A stretch of DNA of 64,000 nucleotides from Fusibacter ferrireducens. Its GTDB lineage: Bacteria; Bacillota; Clostridia; Peptostreptococcales; Acidaminobacteraceae. Under the pieces are notes generated by a model. It saw only the letters and a list, made by a program, of their open reading frames with translations, was not told the DNA's origin and did no database searches. How positions within the stretch are numbered: position 1 is the first letter of the stretch; each line of letters opens with the position of its first letter. A program made the position numbers and the translations under genes. Below are positions 26,918 through 36,509 of this stretch, piece after piece. The DNA lies in the NCBI RefSeq assembly GCF_015352425.1, contig NZ_JADKNH010000006.1:124001-188000 (forward strand). Direction: 5' to 3'.

Positions 26918-26965
26918 ATTGTATAATTGACTATTCGTATTTTGGTATACACCCATATTGTATGC

Positions 26966-26994
26966 AAAGAAAAAGCCCCATTTTAAGGGCTTCT
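26966..26994 (-). terminator. Rho-independent terminator after the rRNA methyltransferase-like gene
   Basis: Minus strand: AAGCCC-TTAAAATG-GGGCTT followed by TTTCTTT, immediately past the stop at 27002. Confidence 0.75.
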
Positions 26995-27001
26995 TTTAGA
27001 C

Positions 27002-27571
27002 TTATTTGCGCTCAACAATCCACATCAGTGGCGGTGTATTTTTTTGATTGGTAAACGCCATTTTTAAAACATCAAACTCACTCTGTGACAAATTTGCAAG
27101 AAAAGAATTCATATGTATAAATTCCTCTGCACCTTCTTCGTGACCTCTATAGCATAATATAAAAATTAAACCGCCGTGTTTAAGATGATACATCGCTGAA
27201 TTTAAGCTTTTAAGTGTCGTGTCGAAATGCGTTACGATGCTTTTATCCCCTTTTGGTAGATAACCCAGATTATATATAATAAAATCCACTTCTTCTGACT
27301 TTAAAAAATCAAAAGTTTCATGCGAGCACTGCTTTAGAACCAAATTTTCATCTTCGTCATAACCATTTGTTTTCAAAAGTGCCCTTGTGGATTCGATGGC
27401 GTCGTTTTGTATGTCTATAGCGTATAGACGACCTGAATGCGTTATTTTCTGTTTCAAGAAAAGAGCATCATTGCCATTGCCACAAGTTGCATCAATGACA
27501 GTCATTCCAGGTTTCAAGTAGTCATTCGCTATTATTTTATAAGCATTCACAACATTGCCAAGATACTTCAT
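27002..27571 (-). CDS. SAM-dependent methyltransferase (YtqB/rRNA methylase-like)
   Basis: 189 residues, class I methyltransferase of the putative rRNA methylase family that includes YtqB. Motif I is VIDATCGNGNDALFL (25-39), motif II YAIDIQNDAI, motif IV IYNLGYLPKGDKSI (about 99-112). Some relatives methylate tRNA wobble mnm5s2U precursors (MnmM); that assignment is plausible because the family and length fit. Overlaps the upstream GNAT gene by 4 bases (ATGA-type coupling). Confidence 0.82.
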   Translation of the reverse strand: MKYLGNVVNAYKIIANDYLKPGMTVIDATCGNGNDALFLKQKITHSGRLYAIDIQNDAIESTRALLKTNGYDEDENLVLKQCSHETFDFLKSEEVDFIIYNLGYLPKGDKSIVTHFDTTLKSLNSAMYHLKHGGLIFILCYRGHEEGAEEFIHMNSFLANLSQSEFDVLKMAFTNQKNTPPLMWIVERK

Positions 27572-27999
27572 GCGTTACCTCTTGAACTCTTGCAGGGCTT
27601 ATTAAAAAAGTCTGGCAAATCCACTTTAAAAACCAATTTTTCATCCGCCTTCATTGCAATTTCAAGACCTTCCGCTACAAAAAATCCATTTGCGCTCTCT
27701 TCAGATTTGATATACACTTGCGTCACTTTTTTATGATCTAAGTGATTAAGCACCGCTCTAAAAAGACCATCTCCAAGTTTAAAGCCGCGATCTTCATTTC
27801 TCACAAACAAATAACGCACCTCTGCTCTGTTCTCTCCCGTCATCTCATAGCCAGAGAGACCACAGATCTGATTGCCATCTTCCACGACATAACAATGGTC
27901 AACTTTGATTTTTAGATGTTCAAATTTCAACTGCGTCTCTTTGAGCATCTGGTCAACTGACTTCATGTCACTTGGTTTCATCATTCTGATTTGAATCAT
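27568..27999 (-). CDS. GNAT-fold acetyltransferase, degenerate acetyl-CoA motif
   Basis: 143 residues with the GNAT layout: IRMMKPSDMKSVDQML start, AEVRYLFVRNEDRGFKLGDGLFRAVLNHL in the middle, and QVYIKSEESANGFFVAEGLEIA at the end. The loop that should read RxxGxG/A is RGFKLGDGL, so cofactor binding may be altered. It overlaps scpB by 32 bases and the methyltransferase by 4, so it is embedded in the scp transcript. Substrate unknown. Confidence 0.7.
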   Translation of the reverse strand: MIQIRMMKPSDMKSVDQMLKETQLKFEHLKIKVDHCYVVEDGNQICGLSGYEMTGENRAEVRYLFVRNEDRGFKLGDGLFRAVLNHLDHKKVTQVYIKSEESANGFFVAEGLEIAMKADEKLVFKVDLPDFFNKPCKSSRGNA

Positions 28000-28579
28000 T
28001 ATTCATCTCCTCCATTTCAATCGCCTTGCTTTGAAAAACATTAAACGCATCGAACTCATTTATTGAGGGCAGCTCCTTAATGGTTTTATATCCAAAGCTT
28101 TTTAAAAAAATGTCTGTTGTCCCGTAAATTTGTGGTCTTCCTATTTTTTCGAGTTTTCCAACGACTTCAACAAGCCTTCGCTCTATCAAATGCTGTAACG
28201 GTCCGTCTGAACTGACCCCCCTGATTTGTTCAATATCAAGCTTTGTTATGGGTTGCTTATACGCAATAATGGCAAGTACTTCTAATGCTGAATTGGATAA
28301 ACCTTTGCTCTTGGAGGTCTGGCATAAGCTTTCTATATACGAATAGTTCTCTTTAAGAGTACAAAATTGGTAGTGACCATTCGTCTCAAGAATTTGAATG
28401 CCTCGTTCTTCAGATTCATATTTTAACATGAGATCATCAAGGAGTTTTCTCGTAATTGTAATTTTGAGATCCAATTGTTTGGCAATTTTTGAAATGCTCA
28501 GCGGTTCCCCCCATACAAAGAGCATGGATTCAATTGCTGATTGATACTTTTTATAATCTTCAATAATCTGATTACTCAT
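27968..28579 (-). CDS. scpB: Segregation and condensation protein B
   Basis: 203 residues with two winged-helix domains: AIESMLFVWGEPLSISKIAK (first, about 14-90) and ALEVLAIIAYKQPITKLDIEQIRG (second, about 97-165). The C-terminus is acidic and disordered. ScpB dimers bind ScpA and the SMC ATPase to form bacterial condensin. The gene is 59 bp downstream of scpA, the normal pairing. Confidence 0.93.
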   Translation of the reverse strand: MSNQIIEDYKKYQSAIESMLFVWGEPLSISKIAKQLDLKITITRKLLDDLMLKYESEERGIQILETNGHYQFCTLKENYSYIESLCQTSKSKGLSNSALEVLAIIAYKQPITKLDIEQIRGVSSDGPLQHLIERRLVEVVGKLEKIGRPQIYGTTDIFLKSFGYKTIKELPSINEFDAFNVFQSKAIEMEEMNNDSNQNDETK

Positions 28580-28637
28580 CTAAAGTGATTTCCTTTCTGT
28601 GATTTCTAATCCACTCACATAACTAAATCATACTGAA

Positions 28638-29411
28638 TCATACTGAATCACCATGTATTGTTGTCTGTTCCACATAGACGCGCTTTTTAATTTTGATCTC
28701 TTCAAATAGCCCATCTTGCTCAATTGAAATCTCTTTAAGTTTCAATAATTCTAATACAGCCAAAAAGGTCACAACGATTTCCTCCTTTGTCAATTCGTTC
28801 TCAAAGAGATCGGAAAAGACGAAATACGCACTGCCTTTCAACCGTTTTCGGATACCTGCCAATTTCTCTTCCACAGTAAAAGCATCTCTTTTGATGCCTT
28901 TAAAAAATCCTTTTCTGTGTTCGTCAAAGCGATTCATCTTTGTCATGAGCCTTTGAACAGCCTCAATTAAAAGTTCACTTTCTAGATTTTTATTTAACTC
29001 TTCTATCGATATTTGCTTTACATACTGCCCCAGCTCTTCTTGATCTTTAAAGACAACCTCATCCAGAGTGCCCTCTGTGGCTCTTAATTTCTCAGCGGCT
29101 TCTTTAAATCGCTTATACTCTATCAATCTCTTCACAAGTTCTCTTCTAGGATCTATATCCGAATACTCATAATATTCCATAGATTCATCTTTCTCAGGCA
29201 AGAGCATGCGAGATTTGATTTCAATCAACGTCGCTGCCATGACTAAAAATTCTGTGGATCGGTCTAAGTCCATTTCTTTAATGATCTCTAAATACTGCGT
29301 TGTAATCTTCACAATTGGAATATCGTAAATGTCAATTTCCTCTTTAGAAATCAGATGAAGCAACAGATCGAGTGGTCCTTCGAAAGCTTCTATTTGTACA
29401 TCAATACTCAT
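28638..29411 (-). CDS. scpA: Segregation and condensation protein A
   Basis: 257 residues, the kleisin subunit. N-terminal FEGPLDLLLHLI (9-20) and IYDIPI, central DRSTEFLVMAATLIEIKSRMLLP, and a C-terminal winged helix with VVTFLAVLELLKL near 220-232 are all characteristic. It bridges the SMC heads. It overlaps the CCA-adding enzyme gene by 11 bases. Confidence 0.95.
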   Translation of the reverse strand: MSIDVQIEAFEGPLDLLLHLISKEEIDIYDIPIVKITTQYLEIIKEMDLDRSTEFLVMAATLIEIKSRMLLPEKDESMEYYEYSDIDPRRELVKRLIEYKRFKEAAEKLRATEGTLDEVVFKDQEELGQYVKQISIEELNKNLESELLIEAVQRLMTKMNRFDEHRKGFFKGIKRDAFTVEEKLAGIRKRLKGSAYFVFSDLFENELTKEEIVVTFLAVLELLKLKEISIEQDGLFEEIKIKKRVYVEQTTIHGDSV

Positions 29412-30612
29412 GCTTTATACTCTCAATATATTTTATTTCATCTTCCAGACTGAGGTCCAAGTGATGATTTATTTTATACTCTAAAAGGGCATCCATGAAT
29501 TTGCGAATACATTCATTTTGCGGTATGCCCATGCGAATCAAATCATGACCGGTCAGATTTAAGCTGTACTGCTTTAAATTGATTTCATAGTGCATAATCT
29601 GATCTCTATAATGATGCGCCATGAGATTAAGCGTTTCAATTCTTTTATTATACAACAGTTTATATAGATTATAGTCATTAATTTCCGCATTATTTAAAAA
29701 GGCTTCTAAAGTCCTATTATACGCTTCATGGCATTTCTTAATTTGATGATCTACACCATATAGCCACTCTATATGCGTTATGAATCTGGACATTAAGAGC
29801 GTTCTCTTCTCTTCGCTTTCGTTCTTGAAAGTTTTAAGGAACATGTCCCCATAGTTAATTTCCTGCCAATTGAACGCCATCAACATTTTAAGATTTTTCT
29901 GCCACAGGTCGCCTTTAAAGAGCTTGGAAAACTCCAATTGGATTCTCGATAGCGGTAATTCTAAGAGCTTGTCCTCATAAAGCGCATTTGAAAGGGCGTT
30001 TAAAGTCTCTTCATCCATTCTGAAATCAAGTTGATTTACTATTTTCACGGCTCTCAAAATTCGAGAAGGATCTTCATTAAAGCTATTCAGATGCAAAAGT
30101 CTCACTTTTTTTAAGCTCATATCCGTATAGAAAAGGGGATGACTCGCGCATATATGGGATTTCAAGTAGTTTACAAGCGCTTCATCAATCCGTCTTTCCC
30201 TTAAATAAGTGGTCAACAGTTCCAAAAGAGAATCATTCAATTTAACATAGGCTGTATTGATCGTAAAATCTCGCCTGAGGATATCCCATTTTAAGGATGC
30301 TGCCTCATACTCATAACGGTTCAGCGTCTTATTGTAGGTCTCTTTTCGCATCGTTGCAATATCAAAGTGAATTTGATCTTCACTCTCGAAACGCATGGTT
30401 TGAAATTCAGAACACAGAGTCGCTTCATGCATCTCTTGAATCCGCTCATAGAGCGGCATAATCCCCGTTTTTGAAGCTTCAAAAGTAAAATCCAAGTCAT
30501 AAGACTCTATACCGAGTAAAATATCTCTAATGAATCCGCCCACTATGTAAACTTGTTTCGAAGTTTGTTTTTGATATTCTAAAATTCGCTTTAAAAGTTC
30601 ATGTGAAATCAT
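29401..30612 (-). CDS. cca: CCA-adding tRNA nucleotidyltransferase / poly(A) polymerase family
   Basis: 403 residues, class II. The nucleotidyltransferase head shows VYIVGGFIRDILLG (21-34) with the catalytic DLDFTFE (39-45); RRDFTINTAYV (about 113-123) is the next motif and EDPSRILRAVKI (about 178-189) the neck. It adds or repairs the 3'-CCA of tRNA. The C-terminal part has lower similarity and no clear HD domain. It could be an A-adding or poly(A) relative; CCA addition is the most probable role. Preceded by AGAGGTAAA. Confidence 0.87.
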   Translation of the reverse strand: MISHELLKRILEYQKQTSKQVYIVGGFIRDILLGIESYDLDFTFEASKTGIMPLYERIQEMHEATLCSEFQTMRFESEDQIHFDIATMRKETYNKTLNRYEYEAASLKWDILRRDFTINTAYVKLNDSLLELLTTYLRERRIDEALVNYLKSHICASHPLFYTDMSLKKVRLLHLNSFNEDPSRILRAVKIVNQLDFRMDEETLNALSNALYEDKLLELPLSRIQLEFSKLFKGDLWQKNLKMLMAFNWQEINYGDMFLKTFKNESEEKRTLLMSRFITHIEWLYGVDHQIKKCHEAYNRTLEAFLNNAEINDYNLYKLLYNKRIETLNLMAHHYRDQIMHYEINLKQYSLNLTGHDLIRMGIPQNECIRKFMDALLEYKINHHLDLSLEDEIKYIESIKHEY

Positions 30613-30726
30613 TTTTTTACCTCTTCATGCTTCTCATTATAAGGCAATTTAGATATTTTTCATAGGAACATTCTAAAATCTCCACGGCTTTTGAGATAAT
30701 ATCTTTAGTCTCACTTACCCATAAAA

Positions 30727-30776
30727 TTTAAACTTCCCAGCTCTGATTTTATTTCATAAGCTGGGAAGTTGCCTTT
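30727..30776. terminator. Hairpin terminator downstream of pdp
   Basis: A 12-bp perfect stem AACTTCCCAGCT / AGCTGGGAAGTT with a 16-base loop. On the minus strand it is followed by TAAATTTTAT, about 130 bases after the pdp stop, ahead of the CCA gene. The T run is interrupted, so strength is uncertain. Confidence 0.6.
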
Positions 30777-30899
30777 AAAATGTTCTATTATTCAATAGCA
30801 AGTACATCCTATTAAACAGCGCTTCATATTTTTATATCAAATAAAGAGGGTAAAATGGCAAAATCAAAAGAAACTTTTTTAATGGCTCAATGCCCATAT

Positions 30900-32201
30900 C
30901 TATTCCACGATTTCATAAATATATTTGACTGGTTCTGGCTTTTTGGCACTAAAAGCAAATGCCGCTCTCACCATTTTCTCTGCTTCAAAAGTTTCTGCCG
31001 CATTGGTGTGAAGCACGCACAACACATCTCCAAGATTCACATGATCGCCTATTTTCTTTTTCAAACTGATCCCTGCCGCATAATCGATTGGATCTTCTTT
31101 TTTTTGTCTACCAGCACCAAGCATCATTGCCGATATGCCAACTTTTTCTGCATCAAATCCGCTGACATAGCCTTCTAAATCTGCTTTGACCTCAATGTGT
31201 TTTGAGGCAACAGGCAATTTCTCTGGATGTTCAATCATATCAGGGTTTCCGCCTTGAATTTCAACAAATGTTTTAAGTTTTTCAATCGCTTCACCCGATT
31301 GGATCAGTTTGTCAAAAAAAGTATGTGCTTCATCAACTGTTTTATAGGCGCCACCTAGAACAGCCATATAGGACGCAATCGTCATAGCGACTTCCGTTTC
31401 GTCTTCTGCACCATTGCCCTTTAAAACTTCTATGGCTTCACGAATTTCATTGGCATTACCCACCTCATGTCCAAGCGGTTGGTCCATATTCGTAATGACA
31501 GCCACAGTTTTCCGTCCTAAATGACTCCCTATATCCACCATGGTACGTGCAAGCATTCGCGCGTCTTCAAGTGATTTCATAAAAGCACCCGAACCCACTT
31601 TGACATCCAATACAATCGCATCAGCACCTGACGCAATTTTCTTGCTCATAATGGAACTTGCAATAAGTGGAATACTGTCAATCGTACCCGTTACATCTCT
31701 AAGTGCATAAATTTTTTTATCCGCTGGCGTCAAATCACCAGATTGACCAACGATTGCCATTTTATGCGCATTGACATTTTGAACGAATTCTTCACTGGTA
31801 AGCTCAATTTTAAAGCCCTCTATGGATTCGAGCTTATCCACTGTACCGCCAGTATGACCTAACCCTCGACCTGACATCTTTGCCACGGGAATACCACATG
31901 AAGCCACAAGCGGCGTCACGATCAAGCTGATTTTATCGCCAACACCACCGGTGGAGTGCTTGTCCACTTTAATGCCCTCAATCGCAGATAAATCCACCGT
32001 ATCTCCAGATCTGACAAATGCATCTGTCAAATTCGAAGTTTCTTCCTTATCCATGCCTTGAAAATATATTGCCATGAGGAGAGCAGACATCTGGTAGTCA
32101 GGTACTTCCCCTTTAGTATAGCCTAGAACGATAAAATCAATTTCTTCTTTTGTGAGTTTTTCACCGTATTTTTTTTTATTGATCAAATCAACAATTCTCA
32201 T
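30900..32201 (-). CDS. pdp: Pyrimidine-nucleoside phosphorylase
   Basis: 433 residues. The phosphate-site signature is KHSTGGVGDK (81-90), with SGRGLGHTGGTVDKLESI (about 110-127) after it and a C-terminal KKEDPIDYAAGI alpha/beta domain. The enzyme splits uridine, thymidine and deoxyuridine into base and (deoxy)ribose 1-phosphate. The product feeds phosphopentomutase encoded two genes upstream. TGGAGG precedes the ATG, 13 bp from the purine phosphorylase gene. Confidence 0.93.
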   Translation of the reverse strand: MRIVDLINKKKYGEKLTKEEIDFIVLGYTKGEVPDYQMSALLMAIYFQGMDKEETSNLTDAFVRSGDTVDLSAIEGIKVDKHSTGGVGDKISLIVTPLVASCGIPVAKMSGRGLGHTGGTVDKLESIEGFKIELTSEEFVQNVNAHKMAIVGQSGDLTPADKKIYALRDVTGTIDSIPLIASSIMSKKIASGADAIVLDVKVGSGAFMKSLEDARMLARTMVDIGSHLGRKTVAVITNMDQPLGHEVGNANEIREAIEVLKGNGAEDETEVAMTIASYMAVLGGAYKTVDEAHTFFDKLIQSGEAIEKLKTFVEIQGGNPDMIEHPEKLPVASKHIEVKADLEGYVSGFDAEKVGISAMMLGAGRQKKEDPIDYAAGISLKKKIGDHVNLGDVLCVLHTNAAETFEAEKMVRAAFAFSAKKPEPVKYIYEIVE

Positions 32202-32214
32202 GTAAATCCTCCAG

Positions 32215-33036
32215 TTAAGCTATCTCAACAATTTTCTTAACAAGCTCTATGAATGTCTTTTTCACTAAATTTGCAGTTTCAACGACTTCCTTGTGATTTA
32301 ATGCAGTCACTTGTATGCCAGCGGCCATGTTCGTAATACATGAAATGCCAGTGACTTTTAAGGATGCATGTGCTGCAACTAAAGCTTCTGGAGCTGTAGA
32401 CATGCCCACGGCATCGCCACCTAGAATACCTGCTAGCTTCACTTCTGCTGGTGTCTCGTACGCTGGCCCTGTATTGTAGAAATAAACGCCCTCTTTCAGA
32501 TCAATTCCAAGACGACTTGCCTCTTCTAAAACACGTTTATTAAAAGTCTTGTCATAAATATTAGAAGCATCCGGGAATCTAGGTCCCAATTCATCCTCAT
32601 TCTTCCCAATAAGGGGGCTTGCGCCTGTTAAATTGATGTGATCTGTGATCAACATCAAATCCCCTGCTTTAAAGCTTTTATTCACCCCACCAGCCGCATT
32701 GGTCAAGATCAAGTGTTCCACACCGATGGCCTTCATCACGCGCACTGGAAACGTAATCGCCTGCATGCTATAGCCTTCATAATAATGAAATCTACCTTGC
32801 ATGGCGATCACTGTTTTACCACAGAGGTTCCCTACAACAAATCGACCTGCATGGCCCTGAACTGTGGAAATTGGAAAATGAGGAATTTCATCATATTGGA
32901 TATACACAGGCGATTCAATTGCATCTGCTAGGATGCCCAAACCAGAGCCTAAAACCAATCCAATTTTTGGTTTTTCACTCAACTTAGATTCGATATAGTG
33001 CTGAGCTTCATTAATTTTAATCAATAAACTATCCAT
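32215..33036 (-). CDS. punA: Purine-nucleoside phosphorylase (trimeric type)
   Basis: 273 residues. GLVLGSGLG (26-34) for phosphate, GHAGRFVVG, MQGRFHYYEGYS (about 79-90), TNAAGGVN (about 113-120), and MSTAPEALVA near 214 identify the low-molecular-mass, high-specificity PNP family. It cleaves guanosine, inosine and deoxy forms. It lies between deoB and pdp, an operon for nucleoside salvage; GAAGGAG precedes the start. Confidence 0.93.
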   Translation of the reverse strand: MDSLLIKINEAQHYIESKLSEKPKIGLVLGSGLGILADAIESPVYIQYDEIPHFPISTVQGHAGRFVVGNLCGKTVIAMQGRFHYYEGYSMQAITFPVRVMKAIGVEHLILTNAAGGVNKSFKAGDLMLITDHINLTGASPLIGKNEDELGPRFPDASNIYDKTFNKRVLEEASRLGIDLKEGVYFYNTGPAYETPAEVKLAGILGGDAVGMSTAPEALVAAHASLKVTGISCITNMAAGIQVTALNHKEVVETANLVKKTFIELVKKIVEIA

Positions 33037-33086
33037 TTATAACTCCTTCAATTTTTTATTCTGAAAATCATCTGTCTCATATAAAT

Positions 33087-34259
33087 CTATTTTAAAATTT
33101 GAGATTTAAAACTCTTCCCATGAGGTGTCTGTGGTATGCCGAGCATATCTGAAACTGTTGCTGCAATATCTGAGAAAGTATTCAGCGTGCCAATATCAAC
33201 CCCTTCTTTTATAGAAGCGCCCGCCACAAGCACTGGAATGTACTCACGCGTATGGTCTGTCCCCGTATAAGTAGGATCATTGCCGTGATCCGCTAAGAAG
33301 ATGATCACATCATCCTCACGCATTGCTTCCAACAACTCTGGAATCCTTGCATCCAACGCTTCAATTGCACCTTGGTAACCTTTAACATCTCTTCTATGCC
33401 CAAATTTAGCATCAAAATCAACGAGATTGGTAAACAGTATGCCTTTGAAATCTTGTTTTAGGTACTTCAATGTCTGTTCCACACCGTCCATATTATCCTT
33501 CGTATGAATATCTTCAGTGATCCCTTCACCATCAAATATATCCACAATCTTACCAACTGCCTTAACTTCTAGGCCATTTTCTTTTGCCATATCCAAAACC
33601 GTTTTATGAAAGGGTTTTAATGAATAATCTCTGCGATTTGAAGTTCTTTCAAAATGGCCTGGTGTTCCAATAAATGGTCTTGCAATGACTCTGGCAACTT
33701 GATCATCCCCCATAAGCATATCGCGTGCAATTTGGCACATCTTATAGAGTTCGTCGAGCGGAATGATGTCCTCATGTGCCGCAATTTGAAAAACGCTGTC
33801 TGCAGACGTATAGACGATTGGGTTACCCGTCTTCATGTGTTCCTCACCCAATTCATCTAAAATAACCGTTCCCGACGCAGGTTTGTTGCACATGACTTTT
33901 CTGCCAATCTTTTCTTCAAATGCTCGAATCACATAATCTGGAAAACCTTCTGGATAAGTCTTAAAGGGTTGATCTATCAAGAGGCCTGCAATTTCCCAAT
34001 GCCCAGTGGTAGTATCCTTTCCATTGGACGCTTCAAGCGAACGTCCATAAGCCCCCATAGGCGAAGGATCAGCTTCAATGGCATCCACACCTTCTATATT
34101 GCCAATGCCCAGTTTTTTTAGATTGGGAATCTTAAAGTCATCCGCCTGTCTAGCAATATGCCCTAAAGTATCTACACCGATATCTCCAAATTTCTCTGAA
34201 TCTGGCAGCGCACCAATACCTACACTATCTAATACAAATAAGATTACTCTGTTGATCAT
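33087..34259 (-). CDS. deoB: Phosphopentomutase
   Basis: 390 residues of the alkaline phosphatase-like fold. Metal site VLDSVGIGALPD (9-20), the nucleophile Thr in GKDTTTGHWE (about 79-88), and DHGNDPTYTGTDHTRE (about 328-343) with the second metal site. It converts (deoxy)ribose 1-phosphate to the 5-phosphate. First gene of deoB-punA-pdp; the stop of xerD is 50 bp upstream and its terminator lies in the gap. AAGGAGG precedes its ATG. Confidence 0.94.
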   Translation of the reverse strand: MINRVILFVLDSVGIGALPDSEKFGDIGVDTLGHIARQADDFKIPNLKKLGIGNIEGVDAIEADPSPMGAYGRSLEASNGKDTTTGHWEIAGLLIDQPFKTYPEGFPDYVIRAFEEKIGRKVMCNKPASGTVILDELGEEHMKTGNPIVYTSADSVFQIAAHEDIIPLDELYKMCQIARDMLMGDDQVARVIARPFIGTPGHFERTSNRRDYSLKPFHKTVLDMAKENGLEVKAVGKIVDIFDGEGITEDIHTKDNMDGVEQTLKYLKQDFKGILFTNLVDFDAKFGHRRDVKGYQGAIEALDARIPELLEAMREDDVIIFLADHGNDPTYTGTDHTREYIPVLVAGASIKEGVDIGTLNTFSDIAATVSDMLGIPQTPHGKSFKSQILK

Positions 34260-34292
34260 CTTTAACCTCCTTAAATCTATTATCTACTTAGA

Positions 34293-34319
34293 TAAAAAAT
34301 AAGAGCCAATTAGGCTCTT
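34293..34319 (-). terminator. Rho-independent terminator overlapping the end of xerD
   Basis: Minus strand: AAGAGCC / GGCTCTT with a 5-base loop, followed by ATTTTTTATC. The 5' arm includes the last codons and stop of xerD. It may only attenuate, since deoB starts 34 bases downstream. Confidence 0.75.
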
Positions 34320-35191
34320 GGGTGTGTTTTTTCATAAACGTTTCTGATCTTGGAATTTGACATTTCGAGATAAATCTGAGTTGTGGAAACATCTGAATGT
34401 CCTAACATCTCTTGAACGGATTTTAAATCCGCACCATTTTGAATGAGATGCAGTGCAAATGAATGTCTTAAGGTATGAGGCGTTATGCTCTTTCTGATAT
34501 CCAATGCCTCGGTATACCTCTTGACAACTTTCCAAAATCCCTGTCTCGTAATGCGTTTGCCATAATAATTGACAAACAGTGCTTCCTCATCTTCAGTAAC
34601 AAGCTTATTGCGTCCATCTCTAATATATACTTCAACGGCTTTGGATGCAAGAGAACCAAGAGGTACAACCCTCGATTTTCCATTGTTCTTGCATCTGATA
34701 TACCCCATGTTCGTATTGATGTCCGACAAATTAAGTGATACGAGTTCAGAAACACGAATTCCAGTTGCATAGAGCAACTCGATCATCGCCTTGTCCCTTT
34801 TGCCTATGGATGTTTTCAAATCTGGCTTTGCAATGAGCTTTTCAACTTCTGTCAAAGTGAGCACATTTGGCATTTTTCTTTCAGCCTTGGGTGCCTCTAT
34901 GTCTAAAGTTGGATTATGGCTTATATACCCTTTATTGTGCAAATATGAATAAAAAGTTCGCAACGAAGCCACATTTCTTTGTATTGTGGAATTTGCTTTA
35001 CCCTGCTTTTTAAGATAACTCACATAGGCAATTGTATCCACTTGACTTATTTTTAAGTAGTCTCCCAATTGTTGTTCATCAATAAAAATACCAAAGTAAC
35101 GCAAATCTCTCTTGTACGCTTCCAATGTGTTTGTAGATAAATTCTTATGCTCCGTTAAATAGACTTCAAATTCTGATATATAACCGCTCAT
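34310..35191 (-). CDS. xerD: Tyrosine recombinase XerD
   Basis: 293 residues. N-terminal SAM-like core-binding domain (about 1-85), C-terminal catalytic domain with Arg146 (TGIRVSEL), His239 and Arg242 (PHTLRHSF), His265 (LGHSD) and Tyr274 (QIYLE). Size and the position upstream of deoB-punA match the XerD that resolves chromosome dimers at dif, not a phage integrase. There is no att site or phage gene nearby. Confidence 0.92.
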   Translation of the reverse strand: MSGYISEFEVYLTEHKNLSTNTLEAYKRDLRYFGIFIDEQQLGDYLKISQVDTIAYVSYLKKQGKANSTIQRNVASLRTFYSYLHNKGYISHNPTLDIEAPKAERKMPNVLTLTEVEKLIAKPDLKTSIGKRDKAMIELLYATGIRVSELVSLNLSDINTNMGYIRCKNNGKSRVVPLGSLASKAVEVYIRDGRNKLVTEDEEALFVNYYGKRITRQGFWKVVKRYTEALDIRKSITPHTLRHSFALHLIQNGADLKSVQEMLGHSDVSTTQIYLEMSNSKIRNVYEKTHPRA

Positions 35192-35274
35192 TCCCCAAAA
35201 CTCCTTATTTTATTGTATCGGAATACACACTTATTTAAAAGCTAAATCCCCATCTTTTGTATAATTTATACAAT

Positions 35275-36468
35275 TTAGTACTGCATTTTCTCTTTCATCT
35301 CTTTTTTCATGATGTACATGGCCTCATCTGCTTCGTGTAGAAATTCACTCGTATTTCTATGTTTTGAAGGTTTATACTGAGAAAAACCCGCACTGGCACT
35401 GGCACTAAATTTATACACATTTTGGAGATTTACTTGTAAGAACTCATCGCTAATGCGCTGCCAGACCCTTTTCGCTTGATGCATGCCACATCTTGAAAAT
35501 ATAATCATAAACTCGTCTCCCCCAAGGCGAGATATGACATCAAATTCTCTTAAATTGGATTGAATGGTATTCACAATGACTTTGATGAGCTTATCACCCT
35601 CTTTATGACCATATCGATCATTCACCACTTTTAAGTTGTTCACATCCACATAGGCGATGGTCAATTCCTGACCTTGTAAAGAGGCACGCGTCATTTCAGC
35701 TTTCAAGTAGCACAATCCAGCTTCACGACTCAAAACACCGGTCATCTGATCAATCTCCGCTTTATATTTATAGCGTTCAAGATTGTTGTCTATGATAAAA
35801 TTGCGATTGACGAGCAATACGATGATCAGAGAGATCACTGTGATGAAAAAATAAGTGGACAACATATAAATGTTCAGATTAGAAGTTCCTGGTCCATTGA
35901 TTACCCCAGTGGATGCAATCTCAATCAAACTTACAAAAGTTACTCTCTGATAAGCCAAAATCGCTGCAAATATGAAAAAATTGCTAATCACCAGCCGCCG
36001 TTCAACGCGTCTATTAATCGAAACAATATTTCTAAAAACTTTCATAATCAATTGGTAAAACTTCAAAAGTCCAAAAAAAATCACAAAATAGAGACCAATA
36101 ACTGGAAAGTAAGGTTCCATAAAGAGCAATCTAAAATCGAGTACTCTATCATAAGTTAAAAAGCCCACATTGACTGTAACGAGAGATGCAATAGTTTGAA
36201 TCAAAAAGAGCAAAACGACTGTGACTGAACTGATAAAACTGGACAACCCATAGAGCAGTCTCAGAATTAAAATCATCGAGCCATGGAGTGCCAATACATG
36301 TAGCAATTGAGTACCATCATAATAGAACATAAAAGCACTCAAATAAACCACCATTATAGCATGTTTAAATCGTGGTTGCTTGCTAAATTTTGGCGCTATG
36401 ATTGACAACCCATAATAGGTAATTAGGGCACTGATCACCGCATATAGTACGCTCAAAAAAATTGTCAT
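35275..36468 (-). CDS. Diguanylate cyclase with multi-span membrane domain
   Basis: 397 residues. Residues 1-220 hold about seven or eight hydrophobic helices, a likely membrane sensor. The C-terminal GGDEF domain has the active site RLGGDEF near 333-339 and, five residues before GGDEF, the product-inhibition site REFD (RxxD). So it should make cyclic di-GMP from two GTP and be feedback inhibited. It lies between recN (41 bp) and xerD, where sporulating relatives carry spoIVB and spo0A. Receptors for the second messenger are not in the window. Confidence 0.88.
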   Translation of the reverse strand: MTIFLSVLYAVISALITYYGLSIIAPKFSKQPRFKHAIMVVYLSAFMFYYDGTQLLHVLALHGSMILILRLLYGLSSFISSVTVVLLFLIQTIASLVTVNVGFLTYDRVLDFRLLFMEPYFPVIGLYFVIFFGLLKFYQLIMKVFRNIVSINRRVERRLVISNFFIFAAILAYQRVTFVSLIEIASTGVINGPGTSNLNIYMLSTYFFITVISLIIVLLVNRNFIIDNNLERYKYKAEIDQMTGVLSREAGLCYLKAEMTRASLQGQELTIAYVDVNNLKVVNDRYGHKEGDKLIKVIVNTIQSNLREFDVISRLGGDEFMIIFSRCGMHQAKRVWQRISDEFLQVNLQNVYKFSASASAGFSQYKPSKHRNTSEFLHEADEAMYIMKKEMKEKMQY

Positions 36469-36509
36469 TGCAAAACCCCATCTTTCAATCCGATAAACCT
36501 ATTTTGATT

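Noticed and set aside
34310-35191. Tyrosine recombinase as a sign of a prophage or integrative element
   Set aside because: Sequence length and the deoB-punA neighbourhood are those of chromosomal XerD, and no phage or attachment sites are near.
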